Assembly: GCA_951799425.1 (NCBI GenBank)
Contig: OX637391.1
Span: forward strand, 16,272,051 to 16,336,050
Direction: 5' to 3'
Length of the DNA: 64,000 nt
From: Ilex aquifolium
Taxonomy: Eukaryota; Streptophyta; Magnoliopsida; Aquifoliales; Aquifoliaceae
Made by a program: the position numbers and the translations under genes
Notes under the pieces: model-generated
Database searches by the model: none
Seen by the model: the letters and a program-made list of their open reading frames with translations, nothing else
Told to the model about the DNA's origin: nothing
Shown: piece by piece, positions 10,575 through 21,570 of the stretch
How the letters are laid out: each line of letters opens with the position of its first letter
Numbering within the stretch: position 1 is the stretch's first letter

Positions 10575-10582
10575 TATTTAAA
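10575..10582 (-). promoter_or_regulatory. Candidate TATA box for gene B
   Basis: On - the sequence GGCTTTAAATACCC lies about 130 bp upstream of the first Met at 10444, with a pyrimidine-rich leader between. It is separate from the LTR promoter, which reads the other way. Confidence 0.4.
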
Positions 10583-10758
10583 GCCTGAAAGACGTGGGCT
10601 GAAACGTGCGCAGGAATCGAGGAAGGCTATGATTGCTATAAACCGTCAGAAGACTTTAGTCACGTGCAAGCCAAGGTCAGCCACGCGCGTATCCAGCTCG
10701 GTGTGGAAAAAGCTCAGCCCCTGTCCAAGCAAGCTCGAGACAAGGGCTGGCGGGCAAT

Positions 10759-11477
10759 TGATGATACCTGAAATAAACCCCAAACCTGAGCTCAGGAAAT
10801 GAGCTCAGCTCGGGAGCTCAGAGAAGAAAAGCAGAGCTCATCCAGCCTAGGTCAAAGCTCGTCCAGCCAGTGTGGGAGCTCCCCAAAGCGAGATAATAAG
10901 GGGCAGAGATGAGGAGACAGCAAAATGACAGAGAACACCTCCGAAGTAGAAGCAAAGCTGAAAGGAAGGCGTGAAACCCTTAAACCAACCAAGACCCTCT
11001 CAAAATATGAAGGAGGATTCCTTGATAGAAGGCAAGGATCTCGGGATATGGATCGTTAAAGCTAACCGTAGAGAGTTTAGGTAACTCCGAGATTGAAGAG
11101 AGAAATGGGGGAAGATCCCTTCATTATAGGAAATAAAATCGGATTAGAGGTAAACAAGAGACTATAAAAGGGGGATAGGCCTCCATAGAGAGAGATAGAG
11201 GCAATAGAGCCACGAAGAACCCTAATTCTCTCCTTACTATGTTGTAACACGCTCAGTACTATCAATAAGAAAATAGGAGCAAGAGTCTCCATTGCCGAGT
11301 GGATTAGCCGAGCTCTTAGGCCGGTGAACCACTATAGATCTGTTGTGTTATCTCCCTTTCCCTAATTCCTATAATCATTTCACCAGTATTGTTTGTTACG
11401 AGCCTTGTAGCTCAGATATCACACTCAATCCCATGCACATTAAACCCTTAATTCATTTTCGGTAGATTACACCATCA
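10759..11477 (+). mobile_element. 3' LTR of element 1
   Basis: The 719-bp repeat starts TGATGATACC and ends ATTACACCATCA, the same termini as the 5' LTR of element 2 (54195-54954). A purine-rich stretch (aagggctggcggg) precedes it as polypurine tract. A TATA box (TATAAAA) is at 11163-11169. The right flank is gtttc; the partner target copy is outside the window. Confidence 0.9.
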
Positions 11478-13100
11478 GTTTCTATCCCTAATGCAGTTTC
11501 ATATTTTCAGATTCAAAAAATGCTAAAAAGTTGTTTGCATGAAAAGATAGATTGCAATCTTATTGAAGAATTTGTCAAAGATTCTCCCTATCTCTCCTGA
11601 CAGACACCCCAAGGATGAATTGCTAGCTACTACCTCTCCTGACAGACATCCCAAGGATGAACGGCCCAGATTTCTTGAATATCACATCTGTGCAAGTATG
11701 TAAACCTCAAATCTCATTAATTTGTTACTTAAACAATAGATTTCCTTCACTTGAATTGTAGTTCTCTCTCATGAATTTGAAAAACTCATCACAAATGTTG
11801 TGATTTTCCTTTGTGACGTTGTTATAGGTCTTTGACTCAGGTACTATACGTTTAATTTTTTTCATTCTTCTTCTGATCTGGTACACAAAAATTGGATGAA
11901 ACTATTATATAATTGGAATTAGGTTTCATTGAAAATTTGGTGTCCTCTTCAAACTCTAGGGCTTCTGGTTTCCAATTGTGTTGTCTTTTTTTTTTTTTTT
12001 TTTCAGGTTTTGAATTGATGAGTGAATGAGTTTTTTTCTTAGTTTTGCATTTTGATTTGTAGGGATAGATGAGTACCTAGAATCTTTTTGTTAGATTCAG
12101 AATAGTCTCAAATATGACCGTTATTGTTTCTAATTAAAGCTTTATAGTTTTTGCTATATGTTTAATTTTTTTTAATACTCTCAAAATACATCAAACATTA
12201 CTATATGTTTAACTTTTTCATTCTTATGCCGATCAGGTACACTAAATTTTCTCTAGATCCCTACAAAACGTACTCAAGAACACAATCTAATTTCATCATG
12301 GTATGGTGTTTTGGTTCTACTGGGTTGCAGCAATGGAAACATGCACTACTCCATTGGGTGACAATCAAAGTCCCGCACACAGTTGATGAGATATGGTTTG
12401 TGGGGGACAGGTAAGAAGACCTTACTCTTGGTTTTATTTGTATCTAGATGTACGTTGATTTCAAAATCCTTGGACTTAGATTGTGTGCAAAAAGTACAGG
12501 TGTGATAATGCATATCATTTTTTAGGTATAACTTTATGCATCACTTTGTGTTTGAGGTGTTCTCTTGAATGATATGCCATAATAATGACAATGTAGGACT
12601 TATAATTACTAAAAGTTAGCATTAGGGAGTACAAGGTGGTCAATGTTAAAATGTCTTCCCCTTGAATTCAGTAGTCTGGCAAATTTTATATAAAAACTCG
12701 AACTTGCGGATCTTAAAGCAGTTCCTTTGTTTGCGTTTTAGTATCTTGAGCTCACTTCACATTCTTTGTCCTTTGTTTTTTGGGGTGGGTTTGGAATGAC
12801 TCTATTTATTAGTCTAGAATTCCTTGCAATCCAAGTTTGGTGACCATGTGCGTAAGAATAATGAAATTGATTAAATGGAAGTAAGCAAGATTATCAAACC
12901 ATCTATTTGAATGAATGTCCCTCCACGTTATCGACAAAAGTAGTTTCAGTTGCAAGCCTAAATTTCTTGATTAGAAATTGGTTTTGACCTGTTAATTTCA
13001 AAACATAAGAAAAAGGTATAACGTTTGGGAGCTAGAAGCAAAAGCAAGTACCTTATTAGTTTTATAGATGATGATTGGATTTTTTTCACTTCCTGTTCAC
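11478..13100. other. Intergenic, no supported gene
   Basis: Mixed sequence with T runs (11981-12003) and no open frame with known motifs. A 69-residue open frame at 12205-12414 (LQQWKHALLHWVTIKVPHTV) is not recognised. Tandem-like 'ctcctgacagacacccaag' occurs twice at about 11597 and 11636. Confidence 0.5.
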
Positions 13101-13102
13101 TC

Positions 13103-13364
13103 GCATGGTTACTTATTGTTAATTTTGATGGGGCTAAATTCAATTGCATTACTACATGTGGGTTGACAGTTGTTGCCCGTGATGAAGCTGAGGAATTCAT
13201 GGCTAGGTTCTAAATGAAGAGGATTGCGAATGATGATCTAGAACAAGGGGAGATGATAGCAGCCACAGAAGAAGTAATATTCACTTTGCACCAGATTTAG
13301 AATTTTTTAGAAGCAAAATTGGAAGGGGAAGGTGCTAATGTTATCAACGAGCTTCATTAATCGA
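13103..13364 (+). pseudogene. Relic of an RNase H-like (RVT_3) domain
   Basis: On + the reading LIVNFDGAKFNC ... TCGLTVVARDEAEEFMARF ... EMIAATEEVIFTLHQ ... EAKLEGEGANVINELH follows the order of plant RNase H-like domains: VNFDGA, G-x-V-x-R-D, A-x-x-E-A, E-G-D-A-x-x-V. It is cut by stops at about 13213, 13300 and 13360. Such domains occur in LINE-derived and domesticated plant proteins. No neighbouring RT was found, so its origin is open. Confidence 0.5.
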
Positions 13365-14460
13365 GTGGAGTTTTATATCCGTTAGGTGTTATTGTGTCCA
13401 ATATCTCATATTGGTTAAAGAGATTTAGGATATTTGACTTTTCTATTGTAAGAATGAGGAAATAAGGTGGCGTATGAATTTGCAACAAAATGCTATGTAG
13501 TTTGTGATTATCTCTGTGCATGATTAATGATTTAGTGTTCTGATAAATAGCGTGATTTGAAGTAAGGTAGCCGATTAGGAGCTTGAAATATATACAACTT
13601 CCATACAACTTAAGCGTAAGTTCTCCAAATGATAACTCATTGCACAATTTTCTCCCTTCAGACTTGTTGTAGACTTGATGGGTACGTTGTTGCAAGGCTT
13701 GATGAGAAATTTCAATGCATAGTTGCATCATAAAATGTTTACCAGTGTAACTATAATTGTGAGAATGCATTGATTCAAAATCAAAATCAAAGTTCACAAT
13801 GATTCACGTGCAACGCATGTGTGCATTAATTAGTATATATAAAGTGTAGAACTATATGGCGTGGAATCATATGAAAAGATAAAAACTTTAATATCTAGCA
13901 AACCACGCCAACTCGAATGCTAAAAAACATAAAAATATAATAAGAATGGAATGCTTCAAAATTATGAACACAAAAGAGTCATATGAGTCCTCGAGATTGA
14001 GGTTCATATATATAGTTTATATTAGTTTGACCTCTTTGACATACGTGGAGGCTAGAGAGACCGAGGGTCGGAGAAAAGAACATTCTAGAGTTTTAATAGG
14101 ATTGTGAAACATTTCAAGATAATATTGTCATATTAAAAAAATTATAAAGATGCTCCTCTTAAGTGCTTTGAGCTTTCAAAATTAAGTAAGACATCTCATA
14201 CTTAATATTTTAGCCTATTTTTAAAGAGCATTTAACATATTAAGATATCTTAATTTTAGTTTATCAGACATGCTTAATTAATAAGTGTCAATACATTCAT
14301 TTTAAATACTGAATTTAGATTAACATAACACATTCTTAGACTTAATTTACTAATTTGCTATAATAGTTGGATAAGCATCATAATACTCCTACGGTCATTG
14401 GCATTACTGACATCTAACAAAATCAGTGATGTCATGGAATATATTATAGTGAAATATCAA
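13365..14460. other. Intergenic, possible Helitron 3' end near 13800-13833
   Basis: No gene seen. The sequence acgtgcaacgcatgtgtgca followed by ttaattagt resembles a short hairpin before a terminal (C/A)TTAGT. A very similar motif is at 37520-37552. The 5' partner was not found. Confidence 0.3.
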
Positions 14461-14660
14461 TTTTACCCTCAAGTTGACTCTTCAATTTTATTAATCAATT
14501 AACATTTAATTTTATTAATTTAAATATTAATTTCATCATACTAACACTAATTTCATCAATTTAACACCAAATTAATATTTAATTTCATTCAATTCATATT
14601 TAATTTTAGTAAATTAATATTTTAAAATTTAATTTTTTTAAATTAACATTCAATTTTTTT

Positions 14661-14945
14661 TAATTTAGAATTTATTTCATCAAATTGAACTTCAATTTCA
14701 ACAAATTGACATTTAATTTCATCAATTCAAATATTAATTTCATCACACTAACACTAATTTCATCAATTTCACTAACACTAATTTGATCAATTTAACTAAA
14801 TTCTAAATTAAATAAATTGAATAAAATTTAAAGAAAATTAAAATTTTAAATATTAATTTAATAAAAAAATTAATTGAATTAATAATATTAAATGTTAATT
14901 TGATGAAATTGAAGTTCAATTTGATGAAACTAAATTCTAAATTAA
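14661..14945. repeat. AT-rich foldback
   Basis: The left arm from 14661 (aatttagaatttatttcatc and onward) is the reverse complement of the right arm ending near 14945 (gaaactaaattctaaatt), about 65 bp each with mismatches. The loop and flanks are made of variations on aatttcatcaa/ttgatgaaatt from 14460 to 14950. Flanks at 14390 and 15120 share 'ctcctacggtcatt' and 'gagcggtcgtgaaatt'-like text, suggesting a larger degenerate MITE of about 750 bp. Confidence 0.55.
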
Positions 14946-15439
14946 ATTGGGGTGTGTGTAGGATAATTCAGAAACTATAGGGGATTCAAGGGTAAACAAT
15001 AGGGTTGAAGCCTTGAAGGTAATTCAATAAATCGCATCTCTAGTTAGTCTGTTAACCTATATAATATGATAGGGAGTGACAGTGACATTTCAAAAATCAT
15101 AAGGAGCGGTCGTGAAATTAAGTCAATCTCGAGGGAGTGTCAATGAAATTTATCCTTATAAATACCATAATCCTAGTAACACTATTTGGTACTAAATTTA
15201 GACTGTTCTTTTGCAGGAAAATTTAGCCTCTTATAGCCTACTATATATATGCTGGATCAAAAAAATAAAAAATAAAAAAAATAGGCTACTATATATATGG
15301 CTCTTGATTAGTACGTTATAGAATTCGATCGGAATCTTTCTATTTTTCTTTTAAGGACGAAGAGGAAGTATTGGGGTCTTTTTGAGCACACTTCTAATAT
15401 TTTGGAACACAAACATGCAATCTTACTGTTCTATACAAT

Positions 15440-15740
15440 CACTAATAAGGTCCTTTTGTGACAATTTTTTTATGGCGATTGTGTTTACCGTCACAAAAGA
15501 CGTATTTGAGACAATTTTTTGTGGCTGGTGTGTTTGGCGCCACAAAAAGCGTATTTGTATTAATATTTTGTTAATATTTGTGGTAGCTATTTTTTCTGTC
15601 GTAAATAGTGTCCTAAACTCAAAAGAAATTTTTGTATTTGAGACAGCTGTTTTTCCTGCCTCAAATAATATTTCATAAACTCAAAAAAAAATTTATATTT
15701 ATGACAGCTATTTTTCCCGTCGTATATAATATTTTATAAA
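15440..15740. repeat. Short inverted-repeat cluster (CACTA-like subterminal repeats), left part
   Basis: Repeated motifs of the type ttgtggctg...ggcgccacaa and tttgtggtagc...ctgtcgtaaat form many small palindromes with about 15-bp arms. Clusters like this are common in subterminal regions of plant CACTA elements. No CACTA terminus could be placed. Confidence 0.4.
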
Positions 15741-15949
15741 ACATTAAAATGTTGTTTTAGATTAAAAAACAATTTATAGTTTAAAGAAGAAAAACTCTAA
15801 AAAAAATTGTATTGGCCACAAACTATTTTTCATGTTACAAGTAATATTTTATAAAATTACGTATTTTTACATCAAAAGACAATTTCTAGTTCAAATAAAA
15901 AAAAAATTAAACTCTACAAAGTCAAGTTTTTATATATTAAAACTAGGGG

Positions 15950-16140
15950 TGTCAAAATATGACACGACCCGTTAACACGACATAAAATTAGTGGGTTTGA
16001 GTCTTCCTTAAGCCACCTGTTTAGTAAACGAGTGGACCCGACACGATACGATTATAAACGAATCAGGTATTGGTAAAACCAATTAGCAGAAATGCATACG
16101 ATATGACTCGTTTATATATCATTTATATAATTGGACAAGT
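15950..16140. repeat. Dispersed GACACGA-type repeat
   Basis: The sequence aggggtgtcaaaatatgaca then cgacccgttaacacgac has relatives inside MITE copies at 31945 and 34180-34325, and a decayed one at 39840-40035. No target duplication seen here. Confidence 0.45.
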
Positions 16141-16489
16141 CGTTCAGAGAAATATTGCGTGGCCCTCTGTTGATGTATATTCTAACTTTTTTTAGTTCTT
16201 TATTGTATATATGTATATAAATATCATTTCAGTACAGTAAAAATAATTTTATTTTATTTTTTAGATGTCACTGAGAGAGTAGATGGTTCGAGAATGATGT
16301 TCAACTTTTTGCATTAATTTCTTATACTCATAGATCGTTATGTTTTACAAAAGTGCATATTTTACATTTTGTTTAACTCATGAGATTGTTTTTTTTTTTT
16401 TTTTTGATATGAAAATATTGCTATATTTTTGGAAATGTTAATTATATTTACTTTCGTGTTTATCTATATATTGAATTGGGGAGTTGTAC

Positions 16490-16606
16490 AGATACCAATG
16501 GGTTTTTGGTCTAATGGTACTCCTTACATTGTGAAAGTTTTGCTTTCTTGAGATCAAGGGTTCAAGCCCCCTTCACCCCTCCCTTTTTCATTCCCAAAAA
16601 AAAAAA
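16490..16606 (+). mobile_element. Short tRNA-derived SINE with target duplication
   Basis: A pol III A-box-like TGGTCTAATGG is at 16507-16517 and a B-box GGTTCAAGCCC at 16559-16569. A 12-base A run ends the element. AGTTGTAC occurs at both sides (16482-16489 and 16607-16614), followed by ga/gga, giving an 8- to 11-bp target duplication. The body is about 115 bp, short for a plant SINE. Confidence 0.75.
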
Positions 16607-16679
16607 AGTTGTACGGAGTGTATATATTCACAGGGTATATAACATCGTTTATCAATGGTCCATAATAATTAAAAAAAAA

Positions 16680-16880
16680 ATTTGTTTTTTTTTGTGGCGG
16701 TATCGTTGCCATCATAAATATATCTTCTATTTTTTATGACAGTCAAATGTGGTATTTGAGGCAGCATTTTTGCCGCCGTGATAAAAGCAAAAGTGTCGGA
16801 TTTTTTGAGATAACTTATTTATGATAGGGTATTGCTGCCGTAAATACTATTTGAGACAGACCGTTGCTACCGTAAAAACT
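16680..16880. repeat. Short inverted-repeat cluster, right part
   Basis: Motifs ttgtggcggtatcgttgcca, tttgaggcagcatttttgcc and gagacagaccgttgctaccg resemble those at 15440-15740. The two clusters may be the two subterminal regions of one element of about 1.5 kb that was itself invaded by the SINE. Confidence 0.35.
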
Positions 16881-16989
16881 TTTTGAGAATGCACCATGCA
16901 ATTACTGAAATAAAGTTTTGGGGACTGTTCCAAAAAAAATTGACAAGGTTTGATTATATAACGTTTGTTTTTGAGGTGGAACACGTGTT

Positions 16990-17830
16990 TTTGAGCCACC
17001 TAATATTACAGTTAGAAATTTAAATTCTCAACTTATAAAAGTACAACAACTGTTAATATTGATTCATTTTTTATCTATTTTGATTGAATGGTACAAAATT
17101 CATCTCATTTTTTATTCTCATCCAAAAATATCAATTTTCTTGCACGACAACCAATACCAGACAACTCAATCTATATATTCTCCAATGTCAAACATTTCCA
17201 TTAATCGACGCCTATTTTTCTGTTTATTGTAATTTTAAATTGTGTAATTAAAAAAATTAAATTATTATTTAAAATACAAATATTACAGGATTAGTTTGAT
17301 ATTTGATATTGCATAGTGTTTTCAAATAAGGGCTATTGCTTGTACATCAATATAAAAGCTTAAATATATTCATCTCTATTTCGAAAAACTGAAAAAAAAA
17401 AGAAGAAATTTTCTAAAAGACTTATGCAACCTTATACATCTCACTGACTAAAGCAATCTTACAATGATTTAGAATAATTTTACTTGGAATAAAATCTACT
17501 GAATTCTTTTTAAAAAATAAGACCCTCTGATCATTAAACACTGGATAGAATCAACCTACAGATGCCTTTATTGTGGAACTTGTAATAAATAATTGAAAAG
17601 CAAAGCCACACCCATTGATAGAAAATGGAAGCAAACACAAAAGCACTTTACAACATTTTTCTAACTAATTTATTGACATAAACAATTGTAGAAATCCAAA
17701 AGCATACTTGCCCACTCATGATTTCAAGCCACATTATCATGGTTTGTGGGCATTTTTTTTTTCTCAACTTTATTGCACTAATTTCTACACACAGCTTGTT
17801 CTCACATCTCTTTAAGCCCCACAAACATCG
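16990..17830. other. AT-rich upstream region of the HIPP gene
   Basis: No coding frame or repeat with clear borders. Presumed promoter region. Confidence 0.4.
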
Positions 17831-17843
17831 TATATATATAAAT
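17831..17843 (+). promoter_or_regulatory. TATA box of HIPP gene
   Basis: TATATATATAAAT lies about 80 bp upstream of the ATG; the region between ends with a CT run (17874-17892) as is frequent in plant 5' leaders. Confidence 0.6.
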
Positions 17844-17922
17844 ACCTAGTCTTACAGTGTGTATCATAGACCCCCTCTCTCTCTCTCTCTCTGTGCATTA
17901 CTTTCTGCGAAAGAAAAGGAAA

Positions 17923-18224
17923 ATGGGTGCTCTTGACTATCTCTCCTACTTTTGTACTGTCACCAGCTCAAGAAGCAAACGAAAACCAATGCAGGTACTC
18001 ATAAGCTCCAAAGTAACAATTCGTCGTCTCTATAATGATTAACCACTGATCTGTTGTGTGTGTTTGTGAATGTGTGTGAAATTTTCTTGAGTTGAAAGTC
18101 TTTCTTACTAAAATGATTGTGTTCTTGTTTCAGACAGTTGAGATCAAAGTCAAAATGGATTGTGATGGATGTAAGAGAAGGGTCAAGAATGCAGTTAAAT
18201 CCATGAAAGGTTTCAACATGAATC

Positions 18225-18286
<62 letters not shown>

Positions 18287-18922
18287 TATACGTTGGTCAT
18301 TCTAAATTACTCATATGATAAACGAGCATATGATAAATCCTGAGTTTGTTTCTTTTTAGTTTGTCTCAGTCCGCTCCGTCTTCAAAAACTAAATTCTATA
18401 TAGAATTTTTTAAACAGAACGATATGATTCACAGGTTTTTTCCCCCTTTCTCTTCATTCCAAAGCAAAAGACCAAGGCATGGTATTTGCTAAAACTAATA
18501 GTCATATCATTAGGTAATTAGAGTTTTTTGTTTAACATTATGTTTGTGAAATATGAAGTATTGTTTTTTCTTTATATTAACAAGAACAAATTAATATTTT
18601 ATTTCAACTCTCTTCCACAATGGTTTTAGGTGTGAAAACTGTGGAGGTTATCCCAAAAGAAAGCCGGGTGACAGTTAGTGGCTATGTGGATCCAAACAAG
18701 GTCTTAAAAAGAGTAAAGAGCACTGGAAAGAGAGCTGAGTTCTGGCCTTATATCCCACACAATCTTGTCTACTATCCTTATGTGTCTCAAGCCTATGACA
18801 AGAGAGCACCTTCTGGCTATGTTAGAAATGTTGTGCAGGCTGTTCCTGCCCCAAATGGAACTGAGGAAAAAATCACATATCTCTTCAGCGATGATAACCC
18901 TAATGCTTGCTCCATTATGTGA
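17923..18922 (+). CDS. Heavy-metal-associated isoprenylated plant protein (HIPP), 3 exons, 146 aa
   Basis: Exons: 17923-17994, 18134-18209, 18630-18922; introns start GTACTC and GTTTCA and end TTTCAG and TTTTAG. The protein starts MGALDYLSYFCTVTSSRSKR. It has one HMA domain (about residues 25-95) with the metal-binding pair M-D-C-D-G-C at Cys34 and Cys37. It ends in CSIM, a CaaX box favouring farnesylation, so it probably attaches to membranes. The conserved blocks RVKSTGKRAEFWPY and SYVxxVVQA-like YVRNVVQAVPAPN mark the HIPP subgroup with the MGALDY start. No defect is seen. HIPPs bind metals and act in metal homeostasis and stress responses. The exact orthologue cannot be named. Confidence 0.95.
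18225..18284. repeat. (CT)n(AT)n microsatellite in HIPP intron 2
   Basis: About 15 CT units run directly into about 14 AT units just after the intron 2 donor. Confidence 0.95.
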
Positions 18923-19080
18923 GGAACTGCAAAATCTATTTTAAGTTAGAATTGCATGCATTTGTTTTGGACTTGGGATGAGTGAATTTACTTTGAATCA
19001 ATTACCATTCTATCATAATTTTTCAACTTTATAATCTGTCTTACTTTTTAAGTTGTTTACCAAACTATTATGATTATTAT

Positions 19081-19185
19081 AAAAGTGTAGTTTAAATCCA
19101 CAGTTTTTTAATGTAAAAGGGTTTAAAGTTATTATCAAAGTTTTACATTGAAAGTATGGGTTTAAACCACGCTTTCATAGAAACA
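19081..19185. repeat. Small foldback downstream of HIPP
   Basis: aaagtgtagtttaaatccac near 19081 pairs imperfectly with gggtttaaaccacgctttc near 19160-19180; aaactatt and aatagttt frame it more widely. About 500 bp after it to 19800 hold nothing recognisable. Confidence 0.45.
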
Positions 19186-19801
19186 ACAATAGTTTAAGAA
19201 GTAAATTAGAAAGTAGAGAATCTCGATAGAATGAAATAAACTCGAATTACTTGGGTGTAATCGTCAAGGGGAGCTAAATTAATGGTAAGTTTTTCTTGAA
19301 ATATCTTCAATGTTTTTGGTTAATTATAGTTATCAACTATTAAAACGTTGATCTGAGAAGTAAGGAAAAAAAAAGGTGTATTGCAATTTGCAATCATTTT
19401 TTTGGTCTGAATTTTAAAGTATTGTGAAGGATTATGCGATTGTTTTTAGGAAAATTCTACTCCTATTGTCATCTTAAAAGTAAAAAATATTCTTGTCTTA
19501 AAGACCAAAATTAGGTAAAGAGATGGAGAGGGAAAGGCCAAATCAGCATAAATGCAGCAAGTTGAGATCCAAAAAGAAGAAACAACTTTGCAAGGTTTTG
19601 CTGATAGAATAATTCTTATTCTGCCCCCAAATTAAGTAAATGAATGTGATCAATATCACTTGAACGGAGTGGTTTGGGACAACCATTTATGACATTGTTA
19701 AGACCAAAAGGTACAATTGATATCCTTGTAAACTTTTAGCCTTCCCTTCCCCATTTTTTGTTAACGTGCATCCTCATTCTGCTTCCTCAAACATGAATTA
19801 T

Positions 19802-20059
19802 TGTCAAGGGGTAACTACCCTTTTTTTGCTTTTAAAGCTACCCGTGAAGGCGTTGCCACTGTAACCAGCCATACAAACTCGAATATAGGGACACACAAAC
19901 TCACACAAAGGTAACACATGAATTTACTAGGAAAACAATCACAAACCTTATATTGAAGCTCTCTATAATTACAAGGAAACTCAGCTCTTAAGCAAGAACA
20001 CTCTGCCTCTATAGAATGTCCAAGCACCCCTATTTATACAAGGAGCATGGCAGATGACA
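19802..20059 (-). mobile_element. 3' LTR of the chromovirus
   Basis: On - it starts TGTCATCTGCC at 20059, right after a purine tract (GGCAGATGGGGG), and ends CCCTTGACA at 19802, giving inverted termini TGTCA/TGACA and 258 bp. TATAAATAGGGG is near 20041-20030 on -. Confidence 0.75.
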
Positions 20060-20350
20060 CCCCCATCTGCCACAATGCCATCTCTTTCTCCCAAGTGGCT
20101 TCTTCCGGTGTGTTTCCTTTCCACTTGACTAGGTAATGAGTCCTTCTATTCTTCTTACTCATTCCCTCAGTCTTGTGGTCAAGGATAGATTCTGCTACCT
20201 TTGTGAATTGCTTCTTGATTGTTGGAGGAGCCCGACGCCGAACATATCTGCTAGGGTTTTCTGGGTCCTCAATGTACGGCTTCAGGAATGCAACATGAAA
20301 AACCGGATGTAGCTTGAGACGACTGGGAAGATCTAGCCTATAGGCCAATT
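20060..20350 (-). pseudogene. Chromovirus integrase C-terminus and chromodomain
   Basis: The open frame has LPSRLKLHPVFHVAFLKPYI, the conserved end of integrase, then RRTHYLVKWKGNTPEEATWE, the chromodomain core. Chromodomains guide such elements to marked chromatin. The frame runs without stop to the LTR border. Confidence 0.88.
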
Positions 20351-20499
20351 TGTCAATCCTTCTTGTGATAAGAAAAGGACCGTCATAGTGCTAGATCAAT
20401 CCCTTGTGTGCAGACTTCTGAGTGATCTTCTTTTAAATTGGTGGGGTACGTTTGAGCATCACTTTGTCACCAACATCGAACTTTATTGCCCTCATTTTC

Positions 20500-21210
20500 T
20501 AATCTGCCCATTTCTTCATACTTTTGTCAAGCAGTCATTTGCCTCGTTTGTCCTCTCTTGATTGACCTGAGCAAAACGATATGCTGCAGAACATCTCCCT
20601 TGAAATTTCTGTTTGGCCAATTCGTGTGGAGTGAGGGGCTGTTGGCCAGTTGCCAACTCGAATGGACTCATCCCGGTGGAGGAACTTTGCTGCAAATTGT
20701 AATTGAATTGGGCAACATCAAGTAAATCTACCCAATTATGTTGGTTCGCTGTGACATATTGTCTGAGATACTGCTCCAACATTGCATTTACCTGCTTAGT
20801 CTGCCCATCTATCTATGGATAATTAATAGTGGAAAGGTTGTGATGTGTGCCCAACAGCTCGAACAAGGCCATCCAACACCGACAAGTAAATCTAGTATCT
20901 CTGTCGCCGACAATATCCAGCGGAAGACCCCAAAGCGTCACAATGTGCTTAAGGAATAACTGAGTTGTAACTTCAGCAGAACATATTTTTTCGAGCAGCA
21001 ATGAAGGTGACATACTTCGAAAATCTGTCAACCACCACAAAGATCGAAGTAAAGTCATTCACCTTAGGTAACCCATTGATGAAATCCATGGAAACATTCT
21101 CCCAAGGTCTGCTTGGAATGGGGAGAGGTTCCAAGGTACTCGTCATCTTCCTCCTTTCTATCTTGTCCTACTGGCACACCAAACAAGTGCGCACATAAAG
21201 CTCCTTTCTG
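20500..21210 (-). pseudogene. Chromovirus integrase core, catalytic Glu replaced
   Basis: On - the parts VRTCLVCQ (zinc region), DFINGLPKVNDFTSIFVVVD (first Asp), VGDRDTRFTCRCW (second Asp) and DGQTKQVNAMLEQYLR are read across stops and frame changes. The expected Glu of the DDE triad (GQTE) is Lys, codon AAG at 20795-20797 on -. The enzyme would be dead even if frames were intact. Confidence 0.8.
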
Positions 21211-21500
21211 TCATTTCCTTTTCATGCACCGAATACCGCCTCTCGGTATCATTCAGCTTCTTGCTTTCAAACGTCATTGGATGACTATTCTGCACGAACA
21301 CTCCTCCAAGAGCAAAGACTGATGCATCTGTATGAACTTCAAAGAGCAAGTCGAAGCCAGGCAGCCGTAAAATTGGGCTATTCGTCACCACTGCTTTCAA
21401 TCGATCGAATGCCTCCTAGAATTCGTAGGACCAGTTCCAAGTCATATCTTTCCTCAAAAGATCAGTTAAAACAACAACCTTCTTTGAGTAGTTCTTTACA
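21158..21500 (-). pseudogene. Chromovirus RNase H
   Basis: LRLPGFDLLFEVHTDASVFA with LGGVFVQNSHPMTFESKKLN and ERRYSVHEKEM matches the gypsy RNase H; the catalytic Asp lies in HTDAS. Stops separate it from RT and integrase. Confidence 0.82.
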
Positions 21501-21570
21501 AACTTCCGATAATAATTCGTCAAACTAAGGAATGAACGCAACTTAGTTACCTTAGTAGGGATAGTCCAAT

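Larger units (their letters stand above)
1..11477 (+). mobile_element. Element 1: Ty3/gypsy Tat-lineage LTR retrotransposon, 5' end outside window
   Basis: The order gag, protease, RT, RNase H, second RNase H, integrase on + is that of Ty3/gypsy. The extra archaeal-type RNase H before integrase, tandem repeats after pol and antisense ORFs before the 3' LTR are together typical of the plant Tat/Ogre/Retand lineage. The 3' LTR ends at 11477; the 5' LTR lies before base 1. Pol has at least eight in-frame stops and gag one frameshift, so the copy is non-autonomous, but domain order is intact. Element 2 (54195 onward) is a relative in the same orientation, more decayed, which helps to date the breaks here as mutations rather than family features. 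Confidence 0.93.

Noticed and set aside
16507-16569. tRNA gene
   Set aside because: A and B boxes exist but no cloverleaf can be formed and an A tail with target duplication marks a SINE.
18092-18343. 83-residue frame joining HIPP exon 2 to the intron
   Set aside because: It starts in intron 1 and runs into the microsatellite; splice sites define exon 2 as 18134-18209.
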